Assembly (NCBI GenBank): GCA_947179485.1
Contig: OX359250.1
Span: 26,980,654-27,044,653 of the forward strand
Length of the DNA: 64,000 bases
DNA from: Allacma fusca
Taxonomy: Eukaryota; Arthropoda; Collembola; Symphypleona; Sminthuridae
Direction: 5' to 3'
The notes beneath the pieces are model-generated. The model saw nothing but the letters and a program-made list of their open reading frames with translations. It made no database searches and was not told where the DNA came from. The number at the start of each line of letters is the position of its first letter. The stretch's first letter is position 1. Shown here one piece after another: positions 35,950 through 49,103 of the stretch. The translations under genes and the position numbers were made by a program.

Positions 35950-38428
35950 CCTATATGAGGACGAGAGGATACATGGACGGCGGACTCAAACATGACAATT
36001 TCCTCGTAGATATGCCTCATATCACAGTCATTACAATCGAATTATTTATCAACCCTCCTGTCACTCGCACTCTATCTCTTATTTTCTTCCCCTTTTATTC
36101 TATGGGACGCTTAAACAGGCAGAAAGAGACAGACTGGGAGCAATCATACGTTAACAAGACCTTACATACTCCCTTTAAACCAATATATCATCACCAACAC
36201 CATCATCATCGTCATGTACCAGGTCCACAGTACTGGGGTACCCTGTCTCTTCACACATTACTCCAAGTACCCAAATTCAACTCTGGGTATACATGCACAG
36301 CACTGACAAACTTTCCGCGTTTTCTCTAGTTAGTTAGATCCTATTATCTGTAGCGTCGCCCTCCCTGCATAGCAAAGTACATGGAAGCAAAAGGGAAGCT
36401 AGTCTCCCGTTCACAAACACATAGTTAGGAGAATGGGGAAACTAGCACCACACGACTACTACAACTACTAATACTGGAGCAGTTATTATAATAACAGACG
36501 CTTCTTCCAATACGTTTCTATAGATATAGGTACGGGATCCTCCTGAACACCCATTTTGCCTTGCTAACTTCAACGGCACACAAAAACCCATAGGAAACGG
36601 AGAGAGTGAGGAGCTTTTGCCGTCATGACCACAGTCGATATGCTCCAGTCTATATACGGGGCTACTATGTTGAAGGTAATAATTGGACATTGGACTGAGA
36701 CTCTGAGACCATCTAACTAAAAACTATCTACTAGTAATTCCTGTTGTGTATATTCCTTCCCTAGCCTGTTCCAACTGCACAAACCTAAATTTTTTATGAC
36801 TTGCTCTCTCCGGCTCTCTCACTCAGTAGCCGTTGCAGGGAAAGGATGTCATGTCCTCTTCTTATGATACCTGAACGAATCACAAAAGAATGAAACTTAA
36901 TCAGGCTCACCCTTAAGGATCTCCAGGCCTCCAGCCATACCATCCAGAAACCAATTATTGTTTTCAATTTATTCTACCAGAAACCACCATCCATACAAGA
37001 AGTAAGACTAGACTCGCCTCAAATTTCCAACTCTCCCTCCTTTAAATACTTAAAAAGTCTCATTCAATGACTAATTAAATAAGATTGTATCAGATCTCAA
37101 TAGAATCCAAGAGATCGGTCAATGCTAGTATGACCGGGGGCTCCGCAACTCTAAAATCATCCGCTCGTCAGTTATGATGATGTTTTTGCAAACCTGTACT
37201 GTGAAGCTTGTCTCCATTCACCCAGCAGGAAATGGTAGACGTATTGTAATTTTAATTAAACTCCGACGTAGTATCCTTCGAAGCATCAATAAGCCTCGAA
37301 ATATCCTCTATTTTTCTGAAGAACGTACATGCTCCAGAGTAGTTTTGAAATTCAAAAGGCATCCAGGCAAATAAGTAAGTTGCTCTGTTTTCCCCACGAT
37401 ATCCAGGTACTTAAATAGTCGTCAAAGCGAAGGCAGGGCTTAGGATGCTAATTCTCAGAAGTAAAAAGCCAATTAACACATGACTGTCATTATTAGAAAT
37501 ATTATTACCTTGTGCAGTGTTAAAATTCAACCGCGTTACCATACTCACATTTGCATTGATTAGAGGAGCGATTCCCTGAAGTTTTTGTAACAATAGGAAA
37601 TTACAAACACGACTATAAAAATCCCTGCTGTATACATTTACAGGCTTCCAGCCCACATATAATTATAGACTGAGGCTTTAACGAGGAACGGGATGCTAAT
37701 GAAAGGCTGAGTATATAGATTCTTAGGAACAGGATTCTTTGACGAGGGAAGTTTGTTCAACAATTTATTGCGTGGCTTGCGAAATTCAGCTTTATTCTCT
37801 ATTTGAAACTCATATTGAATTCCCATTATGTTTGCGCCGATTGTAGTTGAAGTTTGTATGTATATGTACCATATACTCTAAAAGTGAAATCCCTACTCGG
37901 CGCACACGTTCTTTCACAATACAGTAGTCATAATTACTTAATATTTGTTATGCTCTTGAACTATGACTACATTTTTAAGCCCGTATTTGTAACAGCTGCT
38001 GTTTATATGTTGACATCTCTCATAATCATTCCTTCAAATAAAATTCTTACCAGATGGTTAACATGGAGAGATAATACTTGTCATTTGTAGGACTTGACGG
38101 GAAATTGGACCTCCTCCGTGCATCTGACTATGACTCATAATTTCGATGCATTTCTGAGATGTGTCGGAATGCCGGGTATGCCTCCTATTATTTAAGGACC
38201 CGAGTTTTTTAAAGAAATAAATAGAATTGCACAGTACGAACTGAATAATAAAATTTTAGAGCGCTTCCGTGTATTCTAAATAAGGGCCTCGGAGTGAGCA
38301 AAAAACATTATTGGATACGGGAGTAAATGCAAAGGAAAAGACAATTCAATGATCACATTCATAGGTTTTTCATTTAGTATTCTCGTGTCCTCTCCGGTAT
38401 AAAAAAAATACTGAGTACAGAGGAGTAG

Positions 38429-38468
38429 GAGAGAGAGAGAGAGAGAGAGAGAGATAGTGAGAGAGAGG
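38429..38468. repeat. (GA)n microsatellite, one interruption
   Basis: GA run of about 40 bp with a single TA interruption. Confidence 0.85.
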
Positions 38469-39284
38469 GGGAACACTGGGGGAACATTTCCTTACTGTCA
38501 GACTCCGGTAGTAGTAGCAACCGGTTCGGAGAAGGAAAATGCTCTTGACTATTTGCTCAAATATATGCTGGGGGAAATGAAGAGATAGAGGAAGAAGAGG
38601 AGAAAGCTGACACCAGTACGACCTGGAGTTGCACGTACCAACGGGAAATATACTCGGGTTAATAAGAATCTTTTATTTTCTTGGATACGTGAACTACGTA
38701 TACAGACTCGGGAGTAGTGTCGCAGGGAGTGTGCTAACATCCGCACATTATTATTAGGGCCGAGTGACGATTCCATGGACAAGATGTTGTTACTATCACA
38801 GTTTACCCTTACACAATTATTATCATTATTACTATGATTATAAGAATGTGTGTAGTATGGAGGCATGCCATGCTCCACGTAGCAACCAACAGCCCTGTCA
38901 AACGGAACGGAACCCGACTTGAAACACGTACTTACTCCTGTCTTGTAATAATACGATGAGACGGTGAAATTGAAAACTGACCCGTGATGCCGCCGTGCTA
39001 CATTCATTCTAAAAAGCCATCGTGAGTCAAAGTAGTTATTTTATTGAGGGGGGAAACGGAAGAAGTTGCGTATGGTGAGACATGTAGGAGTACATCACTA
39101 AGCTCGTTTGTCTCCAAATGTAATTTACCTGAGAGCTTCTCTAATAGTTACCGGTCTCCCATCTATGCAGAGTCGGACAGAGTTGACGCACAGAGTAATC
39201 GGTTATGCTAAACATTACATGACAAAAAATATAGAAACAAAACTCAACCATTACAACGATTAGTGTAGTTAGCGTTATGGCAAT

Positions 39285-39285
39285 G

Positions 39286-39340
<55 letters not shown>
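39285..39340. repeat. Compound (TG)n(AG)n microsatellite
   Basis: About 26 bp of TG followed by 30 bp of AG without a spacer, the same compound architecture as at 35.4 kb read from the other strand. Confidence 0.9.
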
Positions 39341-39342
<2 letters not shown>

Positions 39343-41651
39343 CCTGCCCTGTTAAAAATGAACCAACTCTCTGATAATTGCAGGCTTTCCCTCCAACATC
39401 CTGAAAGGTCCTTCCAATATCCGCATGATCAGAAGTTTGCACTTTGGGAGCTTGAAGGGAATTCATACCTGGGATCCAATAATAATTCCAGCTGTATACT
39501 ACAGGGCGGCAATAAAAAGCAGACAGTGAGTTGTGCACTGGGAGGTCTGGGAAGGCAAAAACAAGGGAAGGAGCGTAATAGAACCCTCCTGATAAAGTAT
39601 TCCTCACCGTCTAAAATCCTAATGAAAAGCTGTTCGGGTTGGAGTAAGTGCATCAATTTGTATGACTTTCCCCTCCTTCCTCCCGCCGTATCAACTTAAA
39701 AGGATTTGACACCAATATCCTAGAAATCAAATAACGCTAAAATACATTCTCACAAGTCACAAAGCAAGTTTGATGAGGAAATCGGAGTTGTGGCGTAAGA
39801 AGTTACGCCTTTCCCGAAGTTGGTTCCGTATGATTAGATTAATTTCTAAGGGAAGTTTGTACATCACTCTCTTAGGATTCCGCTCGATGGTAGCTCAGTG
39901 AGAGCTCACGTATGGTTCGGAAAGTGCGAATAAATTGAGATTACTCATATTTACTATTCACACGACAACATCTCCCAACAACTGTGGTTTTACAACACTT
40001 GGACCATCAGAGATGGAATAATGCTGGGTCTAATTATCAGGAACGAAAGTGTACTCACAAAAAGAGTCCCTAAACTTTTCGAGGATAAAGTCACTCATTA
40101 TTCCCTGTATACATGTAAGGGTTCTGTGTCCCTGTACACTTTGACAGGATTGTAAATGCAAAATTTCGTATCGTTTTTCCAGTCACTTCCTTTCCTAATC
40201 TATATCTTATTTAGTGTGCAAACTTTGACGATATTCAGATCCTATTTCCCTTACTCAAACATTTTTCCAGGCTTGTCTATCTACCTATGGACTTGCATAC
40301 GGTAGTTTACACGTGATCACTTTACAAGTACAATACCACACTATCGCTTTCGACTTCTCTCCCATACAAAAACTTTGTAACAATGGGACCTACATTCTAA
40401 TCCAAGTTTATCCGGTTGGTTTCCTACTACCTCCGAAATCCTAACCGCAAAAGTATGCAGTTACTGCTCTATCCTCTATATGGCAATCATCAATTTAATT
40501 ATGTTGGAACACAATCCAGCAAAGGCGGTTGGCATCATCACACACGCTTAAAACCACAACTCAATTCAACCTACATAAGTCATTGAGTGCGTCGGGATTA
40601 ATTTTACGGTAACATTTTTTACTCTCGTCAATAATAATTGAAGCCCCAGTTTTCACTACATTCTTCCTCATGTCCTCCTCCCCCCCCCCGGCATAAAATG
40701 ACATTATCATATTTCCAAACAGACAATATCTGCACTGTCGGGAGTCCCCAGTCTCTTCTATTGATATCAATCGAATTTAATTCCAGTTTACAAACATGTC
40801 CCAGTGTTTTTGCTCTTTATTACTTTTTAAAGACTTTACATGCAAAGACAGTGATTCCGCAATCTGTAGTAGGTCTCGACTCCATCCTCCATTCAAGTAC
40901 ATATCCAGCCAGATGTTTAGAGTTTCTATTGTCATTTGCAAGGGAGCAGTTCACAAACACTTATTAAAAGACCAGATTGGACGGCACTATCATTGCCGTC
41001 AGCTTCAGCTAAAGTGCTGGCAGGCACTTCTAGCATCCCGGACCAATGTCACTCGGAAGGATATGTTTGCTCATCCGAACCAAACCCCCATAATAATTTT
41101 CACCAATTTTTACATCACATGAAACAGGGTCTGCAACTGACTCCCACATTATGTGATAAATATTTGAATGGGTCTGAGTGTGTTCCATGTGTTTTAGCCC
41201 TCCATAAAATAAATTAGCGATTCATCAGGTGATGGGGACACGATGCAAAAATAGAGATAAATGTGGATTTGAGCAATTCACCAGTGACACAACGAATCTC
41301 TTTGAAATTGTGGGAGATTGACGGACTCTATACTGTCAATATTTAGTTTTCCAAGTAAGCCGTGGAGTAGTGTGTCACAAGGGATGAAATATAAATAGAA
41401 TGTTTTTTGCTGGAAAAGAGGTCGAATTCAATTATTGCATTGTAACAAGTTTGGAGGAGAACCTGGGAAAGTATGGGGGGAAATTCCGTTGGTGAAATGT
41501 AGAAATCCAAGTACATGGTGTGGATTAGGATTTAAGCTCCGGAGACGAGTATCCTCATGTAATGTAAAGGAGTCTCGGAGGAGTTACAACTTGTGTATGA
41601 ATATATTTTCAGAGAAAGAGATAATTACAGATAAGGCATATTTCCAGGACG

Positions 41652-41652
<1 letters not shown>

Positions 41653-41682
<30 letters not shown>
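41653..41682. repeat. (TC)n microsatellite
   Basis: Perfect TC run of about 28 bp. Confidence 0.85.
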
Positions 41683-41684
<2 letters not shown>

Positions 41685-44600
41685 ATACCTGATTAAATAA
41701 CTCGTTTCCCCGTTTGTTCCAATTAAAGCTCATGAAGTTGCTAATTAATAAGGAGGGTAGGGAGTCCACATTGTGCGAAATGTTTTTCCAAGACAACGAC
41801 CCGAGCTGAATGTAAATTAACAAGTTCAGGAATCCCCGCTCGTGTCTTCATTTATCAGATTTTCTGGTCCTGGAACTATATCTAGTCCTAGTTAAGAGTT
41901 TCCCGGATGGTTGTTTGTAGGACCGGGGCTATAGGGTTGTGGGGAGATGGAGCACATGCGAAGATTTACACATGTCCAAGCACTTAATTAATAGGCAGTC
42001 ATTCTCCATGACAGGTTCACTTTGTAAAACAATCGTCACCATGGGAAGGTGCATTTGAGGCTGTTGTCATATGCCTGGCTCGAAGTGAGTATTCTCCTTC
42101 ATGTACCTCTCCTATACCTATCTATATGAGAGCTGTAGTCGATGATGATGAGTGTAGGATTGAGTAAACAATGATACTTTAGCTTTCCCGACTGACATGC
42201 ACTCACTTATCTGTATTATATAGAGAGGAGATAAAAGCTGGCTTGAGTCATTAAAGGGATTATATTTTCTACTCGAAGATAAACTATACGAGTACAAGTA
42301 CTAGGGCAGACGAGGAGTGGGGAATTGAAGCAATGGAAAATTCATTTCAAGATAAACAAATCAACCAAGTTGTACTAATACGGTTGATTAAACATTGAGT
42401 CCTATGTACATCAGTTGTGAGGAGTAGAACGCACAGCAATAAAGTAGCGTTATCAGTGAAATACAAGGGTTCAAATAACTACATTGAAAATGTGTGAGGA
42501 CAAAACCATGCCTCTGAGCTTACACTATATACACACACTACTGTCTCCCCATCGTCACAGGGTTGACTGGGAGTGTTTTTGCTGGACCTCAGTTATGGAT
42601 AACAAAATTATGTTGTAATAGGAATAAGTATGTGCTGGGAAGAATTGGATGATTTTATATACTTCATCAAAGTGTGATGAAGGTTTCCGCGTGCTTGTGG
42701 AGCTTGGGGTAAGGACAAGATAACATAATTATGTGCTAATGACTTTTTTCCTTCATCTGGTTTGCTTACTAATGAAAACGTGTCTGGTGTCAACGAAACT
42801 CAGAGTGAATCTAGGCTTGATGATTTTTCGACGCAACAATATATAATTATATATAGAAGACTAAATACCTGCGTAATTTATTTTTAATTAGACTCCACAA
42901 CTACACCTTCAGGTTCTTAACCTGAACGGTGTAACTTTTCCTCTAATAACCCTCATTCGGTTTTCTCTTGTAAATACTTGAGGACGCCATAGAGCGCATG
43001 TAAAAACCAGTCTTGACTACTTGGTCGACTTACAGATGGGAACGGACCTCCTTATCTCCCTCCTTTTTCATCTTCTTCTAGTTTTACTGTCAAGCGTCCT
43101 AACAGGAAGTTGTTTCTCATATCCTGAGGATTTTATTATGTTTGCTTTCCCCAGATCTAAATGATGTTACCCATCCGCCCAACCTGGTCACGAGTAATGT
43201 GGAGGAGAGGATAGTCGTCTCTGCCTTCAGGAATCTCTCAATCTCTCTCTCTCTCTCTAAGACGGGCTCGGGTAACGTCGTTACTGAGTAACCAAATAAA
43301 TTTTAAATGTAAATTCTACAGTTAAGATTCCGCAACCAAGGAGAGGTTTCCCCCCGCAGTGACTCCAGCAGCAGCGGGATACAAGGGAGTGCGAAAGGAA
43401 GTAATTACGGTCATTAATTTTATAATTTAACAAACAATTAACTCCATGTCTGACTGGAACTTCTCCCTACAGGTTTCCATCTCCATTCATAACCCCAACA
43501 TGTATGTATATATTTGTAGTTAATCAAAAACAACAAACACTTTCTTGGAATAAAAATTTCCCCGAACTTGATTTTACATTACTGCATGAGTAATAATTAT
43601 ATTTTGTAGAGTTGATTTCTCTACCGAGAAAATACGAAGCTTCGCTAACTTCCATGCGGCTTCCATATCACTCCCTATCGAGCCTATACTCCGACTTATA
43701 TACTTGCCTATATGAAAACAATTATGGAACATCTTACTGGAAGTGGCAAAACACTTAGATTATATTGGAAGCTACAACATGAGAAATGAACTAGCTGTAG
43801 ATAGTTCTGGACGGACACAATGTGACTATAGAATTGCTTCGGAGAATGTATTTCCTTTTAATTAATTTTTACAATGAAAATTTTTCCCTCATTTTGATTT
43901 TAGTTTGCAAAGTACTTATTGCCCATTTCATCTCGGCCCTAACGATATGCAGAAAAGCATACAGCTGGAGACTGGAGATGTGAAACGCCTTTGGTTCTCC
44001 ACTTGCACCTACAACTAGTGGTTTTCCACTCAATATAAGCTAATTTAAGTCTGACGGGGGGAAAAAATTAAGTTGGAGCTACTAGAAAAGTTCCCACATT
44101 GGGACCATCTTTATGGAATATGCGATGAGACTTGGAGCACGTAATGGAGCTCCTCAGCTTAACGTCATGATGCAAAGTAGGACCAGTTTCAGAAAATTCC
44201 TTTCTCCATATCATGAAAAAGCTCTCTGGGTTCTCTCTCTCCATTTTGGTACATTTTAAGTCTGAGGAGCTTCAAATTCAAAGAAAATGGTTGAATGGAA
44301 GTTAGACTGAAAGGACTCTCTGGGGACATATTTCCAGACATAACTATTAGGAAGGAAATCCTAGTTTCTATTTCAAACTCTGTTGAAAAAACCATTCGAG
44401 AAAATAAGAAATTGATGGAATCGATGACTGACAAGAGAAAATGGTACTGTAAAGATTGTGGAGTAATGAGCCCGAAAGATACATTTAAATCGTCAAATAT
44501 ATGTTCACTTTGATGGAGTTTAATAGCTTCGAGATACACTTCCTCAGATCTCTCCTACTACAGATCTCTCCTTCCAGAAGACAAGAACCTACGACGGGGA

Positions 44601-44751
44601 ATCTAATGCATTTTAGTTTCTTTCCAATAGGTAGATAGTAGATACGGCTTGAGTAATTTAATTTATTAAGGGAACCTTGCGCAGTTTTGCTTTCAGCCAA
44701 ACAAACCTGTTCTTGACATGCAGTAAGTAGCAAATAATATTAGAATTTAAT

Positions 44752-44756
<5 letters not shown>

Positions 44757-44789
<33 letters not shown>
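44757..44789. repeat. (AG)n microsatellite
   Basis: Perfect AG run of about 33 bp. Confidence 0.9.
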
Positions 44790-44793
<4 letters not shown>

Positions 44794-46104
44794 AAAAGTA
44801 AAACATATTTCCCATCCATTCTTCTCGCTGATTTTTACCTTCCAGTTTTCTCACTTGTCATCGGATTTTTGTGCATAGTGCAAAACAATTTTTTTGGTTA
44901 TTAGGTAAATACTAAAAATGCATTCTCCTCTATACTCTCTAAAAAATATATTTGAAATCCTTCCCCTCTAAAATTCCATACAGACGCTGTTCCTAAATTG
45001 CAAGGAAAAATCCAATCAACTCAACAATTTACTGTTTTTGCAGAACATCTCTCGAGATCCTTAAAAAAATAGTCTGGATGAATAGTGCCTCGCTCAAATT
45101 GGATTTTCCAAAGGATGAAATTTTCCGATAATCTATACACAAGAACACTAATAATTATTCAAGGATAAACTCTGCCACGTTTAGAATGTATTCAAATAGT
45201 GACCAAGGAGCAAATGTTTTTTTTTTGACATATGCAAGTAACTTTTCTGGTTGGTCAGATGTACTCACCCTGTTGAAGAAATCAATTAGAACTTTTTATT
45301 ACCTGGTGGATATGTGCAAGGAAATAATAAATAATAATTTGTATTTATGCCTTCTTCAAGTGATGATTGTCATACTAAAAATAAAACGTGCCACATATTG
45401 ATTAAACTATTTGAGGAAGTATTTCAAAGTCTGTATGGCCATTTGAGACGGTTGTAGGACAAATTTAAGGGCACAGACCATTAGACATTCTCAATGAGAC
45501 CGTTCCGTTCCGAAACAATCTAGATCATCCCACTAAAAATATCAACCTTGGAAGTATTACCTGTACATTGTCAATAATGGAGTGGAGAGTGTATATACAA
45601 AAAAAAAGCTCATGATACAATCTGCACTCCAATGCTCCGTGAAAGAAATTAAAATTGCTAAACATGGGCAATTTATTTCTCACCCAAGGCAGGGAAGCCA
45701 CTATAGGATGTGTGTGCTCCCATGCTACATATTTTTATCATATGCCCAAACCTTGCCAGAGGATCATCTATTCGTAGACATTTTGTTTTCAGTTTGAGGT
45801 CCCCTCCCGAGCAAACTGTTGAATTAAATGCAGAAAACCTTGACGAGGAGATTCGCAAACTAGTCGCCTTGCGTGTAGAGCTCCGTGTACAGTAAAACTT
45901 TATTCCGTAGGTACGCAGACGAGGTACAGAAAGGCCGTGTGTGTTGGACCGTCTACCATTTCTACAGGAATAGGAGTATGAGGACGGTGACTGACGAAAG
46001 TGATTAATTATATACAGAATACATCTAATAAAAAATACTACATCACTAGAAATTACTTAACCGTTTCACAACTCCTCTCATACTAAACAACTACAACACA
46101 GGAC

Positions 46105-46110
<6 letters not shown>

Positions 46111-46155
<45 letters not shown>
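46111..46155. repeat. (AG)n microsatellite
   Basis: Perfect AG run of about 45 bp. Confidence 0.9.
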
Positions 46156-46158
<3 letters not shown>

Positions 46159-47741
46159 ATCCTAATTTAAAATGTCTGAATGTTCCACATTGTAAAAATC
46201 CACACCGCTCCAGTTTTTACAAGCTAATTCAGCTAAATTATGAATATCCGCTAACCTATTTACGCATAATTGCATAAAACCTTGCCTCACCTTATTATAC
46301 TAGGGGTTTTACGAACGAGTCATAAATGAATGCAAATCAAGCCCTGCATCTTATTACTACATGCACGCTTGCGAACAAATTTGACACCAACAGTCCATCA
46401 GGGTTTCTACATTTTTCTTATCCATTCCATATTATTTACTTTCGTATGTGGTCATAATCCCACATTTTTATTTAAAAAAAAAACCCTTCCTCTCGTCTCC
46501 ATAATCTTTTTGCATATATGAACTGTACTGGGGAATTTCAACCATATAGTACCAATTTCCCCTCGTATATAGCCAGGCAACTCCTGTAATTACATATATA
46601 GCTACAACCAGAGCACTATGTTTCCGGGAGTATTTGCAAAAATCCTGTCATAAGGCCATAATAAATGTCTTCCCTTGAAGTCAAACACATTCTCTCGTGA
46701 ATTAAATCAACTGACGTTAAATGAATTTCAATTATGAACCTCCGCCTTGCTCATTTAAATTTTAATAACCGCAAATCCTCAGCCTGTCAAAGGACCCTCT
46801 TTCCCAAAAATTCCATCCAACTTGAAAGAGGTCTCCTTTAATGACAAGCCTCAACTTCAGCCTACATCCCAGGCAAAGAATCCCCTTGTTACACCATATC
46901 CCTCCAAAAATCTGCATTTCCTCCAGTCCCTCCAATATCCCTATGCCCTGACATCCCAAAAAAAGCATGTAAACATGAACTCAACCAAAATTAGATTAAA
47001 ATTTCCCATGAAACTTTCCCCCCTAATGTTTGACTTCACCAAACACTTTTTTCTCTCTCTCTCTATTTTTACGGCTATTGACTCAAGGAAACAACTCTCA
47101 CATTCAAATCCATACAATTACAAAATGCTCCTCCAATTTCCCCCCAAAATACAAAAATACAACTTCAAACTTCCACAGAATCCCCCAACGTCATGACATT
47201 CTCCTGCGTTAAAGGCATAAACCCCAACACAACAACATATCAAAACCATCCCCATAAAAATACCCAGCGTCACCAAGCAAACAAATAAGGGCAACCAAAT
47301 CAACTGCCTAGTATGTCACTCCACACAGTAGGAAATCATCTAAAATAATTCCCCAGACCACATACAGTGAGTGACACATTTCCCAAGAAGATCCCGTTCC
47401 GAATGACACACGACACGACCCCGCTCCTCACAACTTAATCATCATTTACGGGAAATGCCTCAAAAATAATTATGTTAAATGCTCCCATTCCTATTTTGAT
47501 AAGGCCATCCAAAAATACAAAAAATAAATGGACCTATTTATCCTCCGAAATCAATAATAATTCCTTAAGAATCCTCTCCACATTTGTAATGCATAAAGTG
47601 AAACCTTCATTCTTACGAGGCATTGAGTTAGCATTTAGTGTCGTCGGGTATAAATTTAAATAATTATTGTACTCAAGTAGTTGTATTTAGTAAAAGTATT
47701 AAATAAATGTGATGAATATTTTAAGATAATAAAATTATCAT

Positions 47742-47961
47742 ATACACTCTCTCTCTCTCTCTCTCTTATGGGGAACATAGGATAGGGCGACAAGGATTTG
47801 TTTCTATTTACATTATTATTCCGCCATGACTGCCGAATCTTGGAGTCTGAGTCTGCACAGGGTTCTTCCGTACTATAATGTCTGCCTTTTGGGAGCTACA
47901 TATTAAATCTCCCTATGGAGATACCTTCCCTTTCTCTCTCTCTCTCTATATATATATTTAT
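47742..47961. repeat. (TC)n tracts upstream of the ATPase beta promoter
   Basis: Two TC runs (about 47747-47766 and 47933-47948), the second followed by (TA)n. On the minus strand these read as GA repeats. They sit 100-320 bp upstream of the TATA box. GAGA-type tracts near promoters bind GAGA factor in flies; whether that applies here is inference. Confidence 0.6.
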
Positions 47962-48061
47962 ATTATCTACATAATATTATTTGGGATAAGATGAGATTTT
48001 TGGTATGAACCAGTGCGGAGAGCTATAGTTTTGGTGCAGGAGCCGAGTAGCAGAGGGTCCT

Positions 48062-48067
48062 TATATA
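48062..48067 (+). promoter_or_regulatory. Probable TATA box of the Na,K-ATPase beta gene
   Basis: TATATA in the context CCTTATATATAGAGTGG, with an initiator-like TCATCA about 32 nt downstream (near 48093). It lies upstream of the inferred 5' UTR exon that ends at the strong donor CAC|GTAAGT at 48360/48361. Confidence 0.45.
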
Positions 48068-48092
48068 TAGAGTGGATGGATGTTCCCAGCCC

Positions 48093-48360
48093 TCATCAGC
48101 CCCCCATCATAAAGACGAGGAAAAAACGAACGTGAACAGCGCATGGAAGTAAAAAGGGTGCAGTCGTGGAGTGAACAAGAGTTCTTCGATCCGATTGGAA
48201 TCAGTTCGTAAGTCTCACTGACTTGGTGGAGCAGAGTTAGTTGGTGTTTGTGTGTGATTCCGTTTAATTAGGTTAAACTAATAGTTTTCCAAAATTTCAA
48301 GTGTTCATCTTTTTTGACTGGAAGAAACTCCCCACGACATTCAGTCACATTTCAAATCAC
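48093..48360 (+). other. Inferred 5' UTR exon of the Na,K-ATPase beta gene
   Basis: Starts near the initiator-like sequence and ends at the donor GTAAGT at 48361. The coding exon begins one base before its ATG after an acceptor (GTTCATAG, ending 49102), so a 5' UTR intron of about 740 nt is required; this donor fits. The exon start is approximate. Confidence 0.45.
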
Positions 48361-49103
48361 GTAAGTCAAATTTGAGGATTATTTTTTGTAAAAAATATTT
48401 GGGCTGGGGAGAGACGACAGTGAGAGTCAACTTTAGTATAGCATTACTCCTTGCTGCAGTGTTCTTTCGACCTTTCCAATCCCTCCCTGTGAGCATATAT
48501 CTTGTCTATTCTCAGACTGGTTTTGTTATAGGTGTGATTATTATGTATTTTCATTATTAATAAGAAACCTTCCTCGGGGATATGTTATTTTTTTTTTTGC
48601 ATTGGGAATGTGAAAGTATGACTGTAGACGTCAAAGTTGGCTTTTAAAAAGTTTGATTTTTTTTTTGTTGGTTGATTTTTTGATCCCGTGGATTTTGATT
48701 CAGTTATATAAAAGTTTGTAGATTGAGGATTCAAAGGGAGATTTAGTATTTGGAGGGATTTGGGATACTTCCATTTAGGGAGAGTAATAATTTGATGGGG
48801 ACGGAAATAGCGTCAGGGTATGAGTAATTAGCTTGGGTTGGAGGTCAGGAGACAAGAAGTTGTTGTGGAGCAGGTGACTCAGGAGGTGGATTAATGGGGG
48901 ATTATGTAAGAGTGGGAAATTGGAAGGAAATATTTGGAAGAGTCTGCGGTATTTGTTTATGAGTTATTGGAGTGAGGGAGTTTGGAGGAAGGAAACGCTT
49001 GGGGATGAAGAAATGGGACTGTCATTGAGGCTTTGTAGGAATGGATAAATAGGTTGCTGATGACTGTTTGTGGTGTTAATTGCTCTGTGTTTGTGTTCAT
49101 AGG

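Larger units (their letters stand above)
34086..48061. other. Gene-poor, microsatellite-rich stretch, 34-48 kb
   Basis: About 14 kb without a supported gene. It is crowded with (GA)n/(TC)n tracts, some joined to (CA)n, listed separately where longest. Many short frames here are translations of the repeats (SLSLSL or ERERER runs). 46.7-47.5 kb is strikingly poor in G on the plus strand and yields a spurious 124-codon frame. Long introns or enhancers of the downstream ATPase beta gene may lie here but cannot be shown. Confidence 0.55.

Noticed and set aside
35781-36020. Frame encoding long Ser-Leu runs
   Set aside because: This is the translation of the (GA)n microsatellite at 35.86-35.95 kb.
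38936-39007. Minus-strand ATG followed after 24 codons by a perfect GTAAGT donor
   Set aside because: It resembles a first coding exon, but no downstream exon could be joined to it and the long frame through the donor is low-complexity; a chance donor is as likely.
39886-39935. tRNA-like A box (GGTAGCTCAGTG) and B box-like GGTTCGG
   Set aside because: The two boxes are too close together and no acceptor or anticodon stem can be formed around them.
44189-44539. 116-codon minus and 72-codon plus overlapping frames, the latter with a CX2C (YCKDCG)
   Set aside because: A single CX2C is not enough for a zinc finger, and neither frame has splice context or family likeness.
46822-47196. 124-codon plus-strand frame
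   Set aside because: It lies in a G-poor segment where stop codons are depleted on the reading strand; the translation is Pro/Lys/Asn-rich with no domain.
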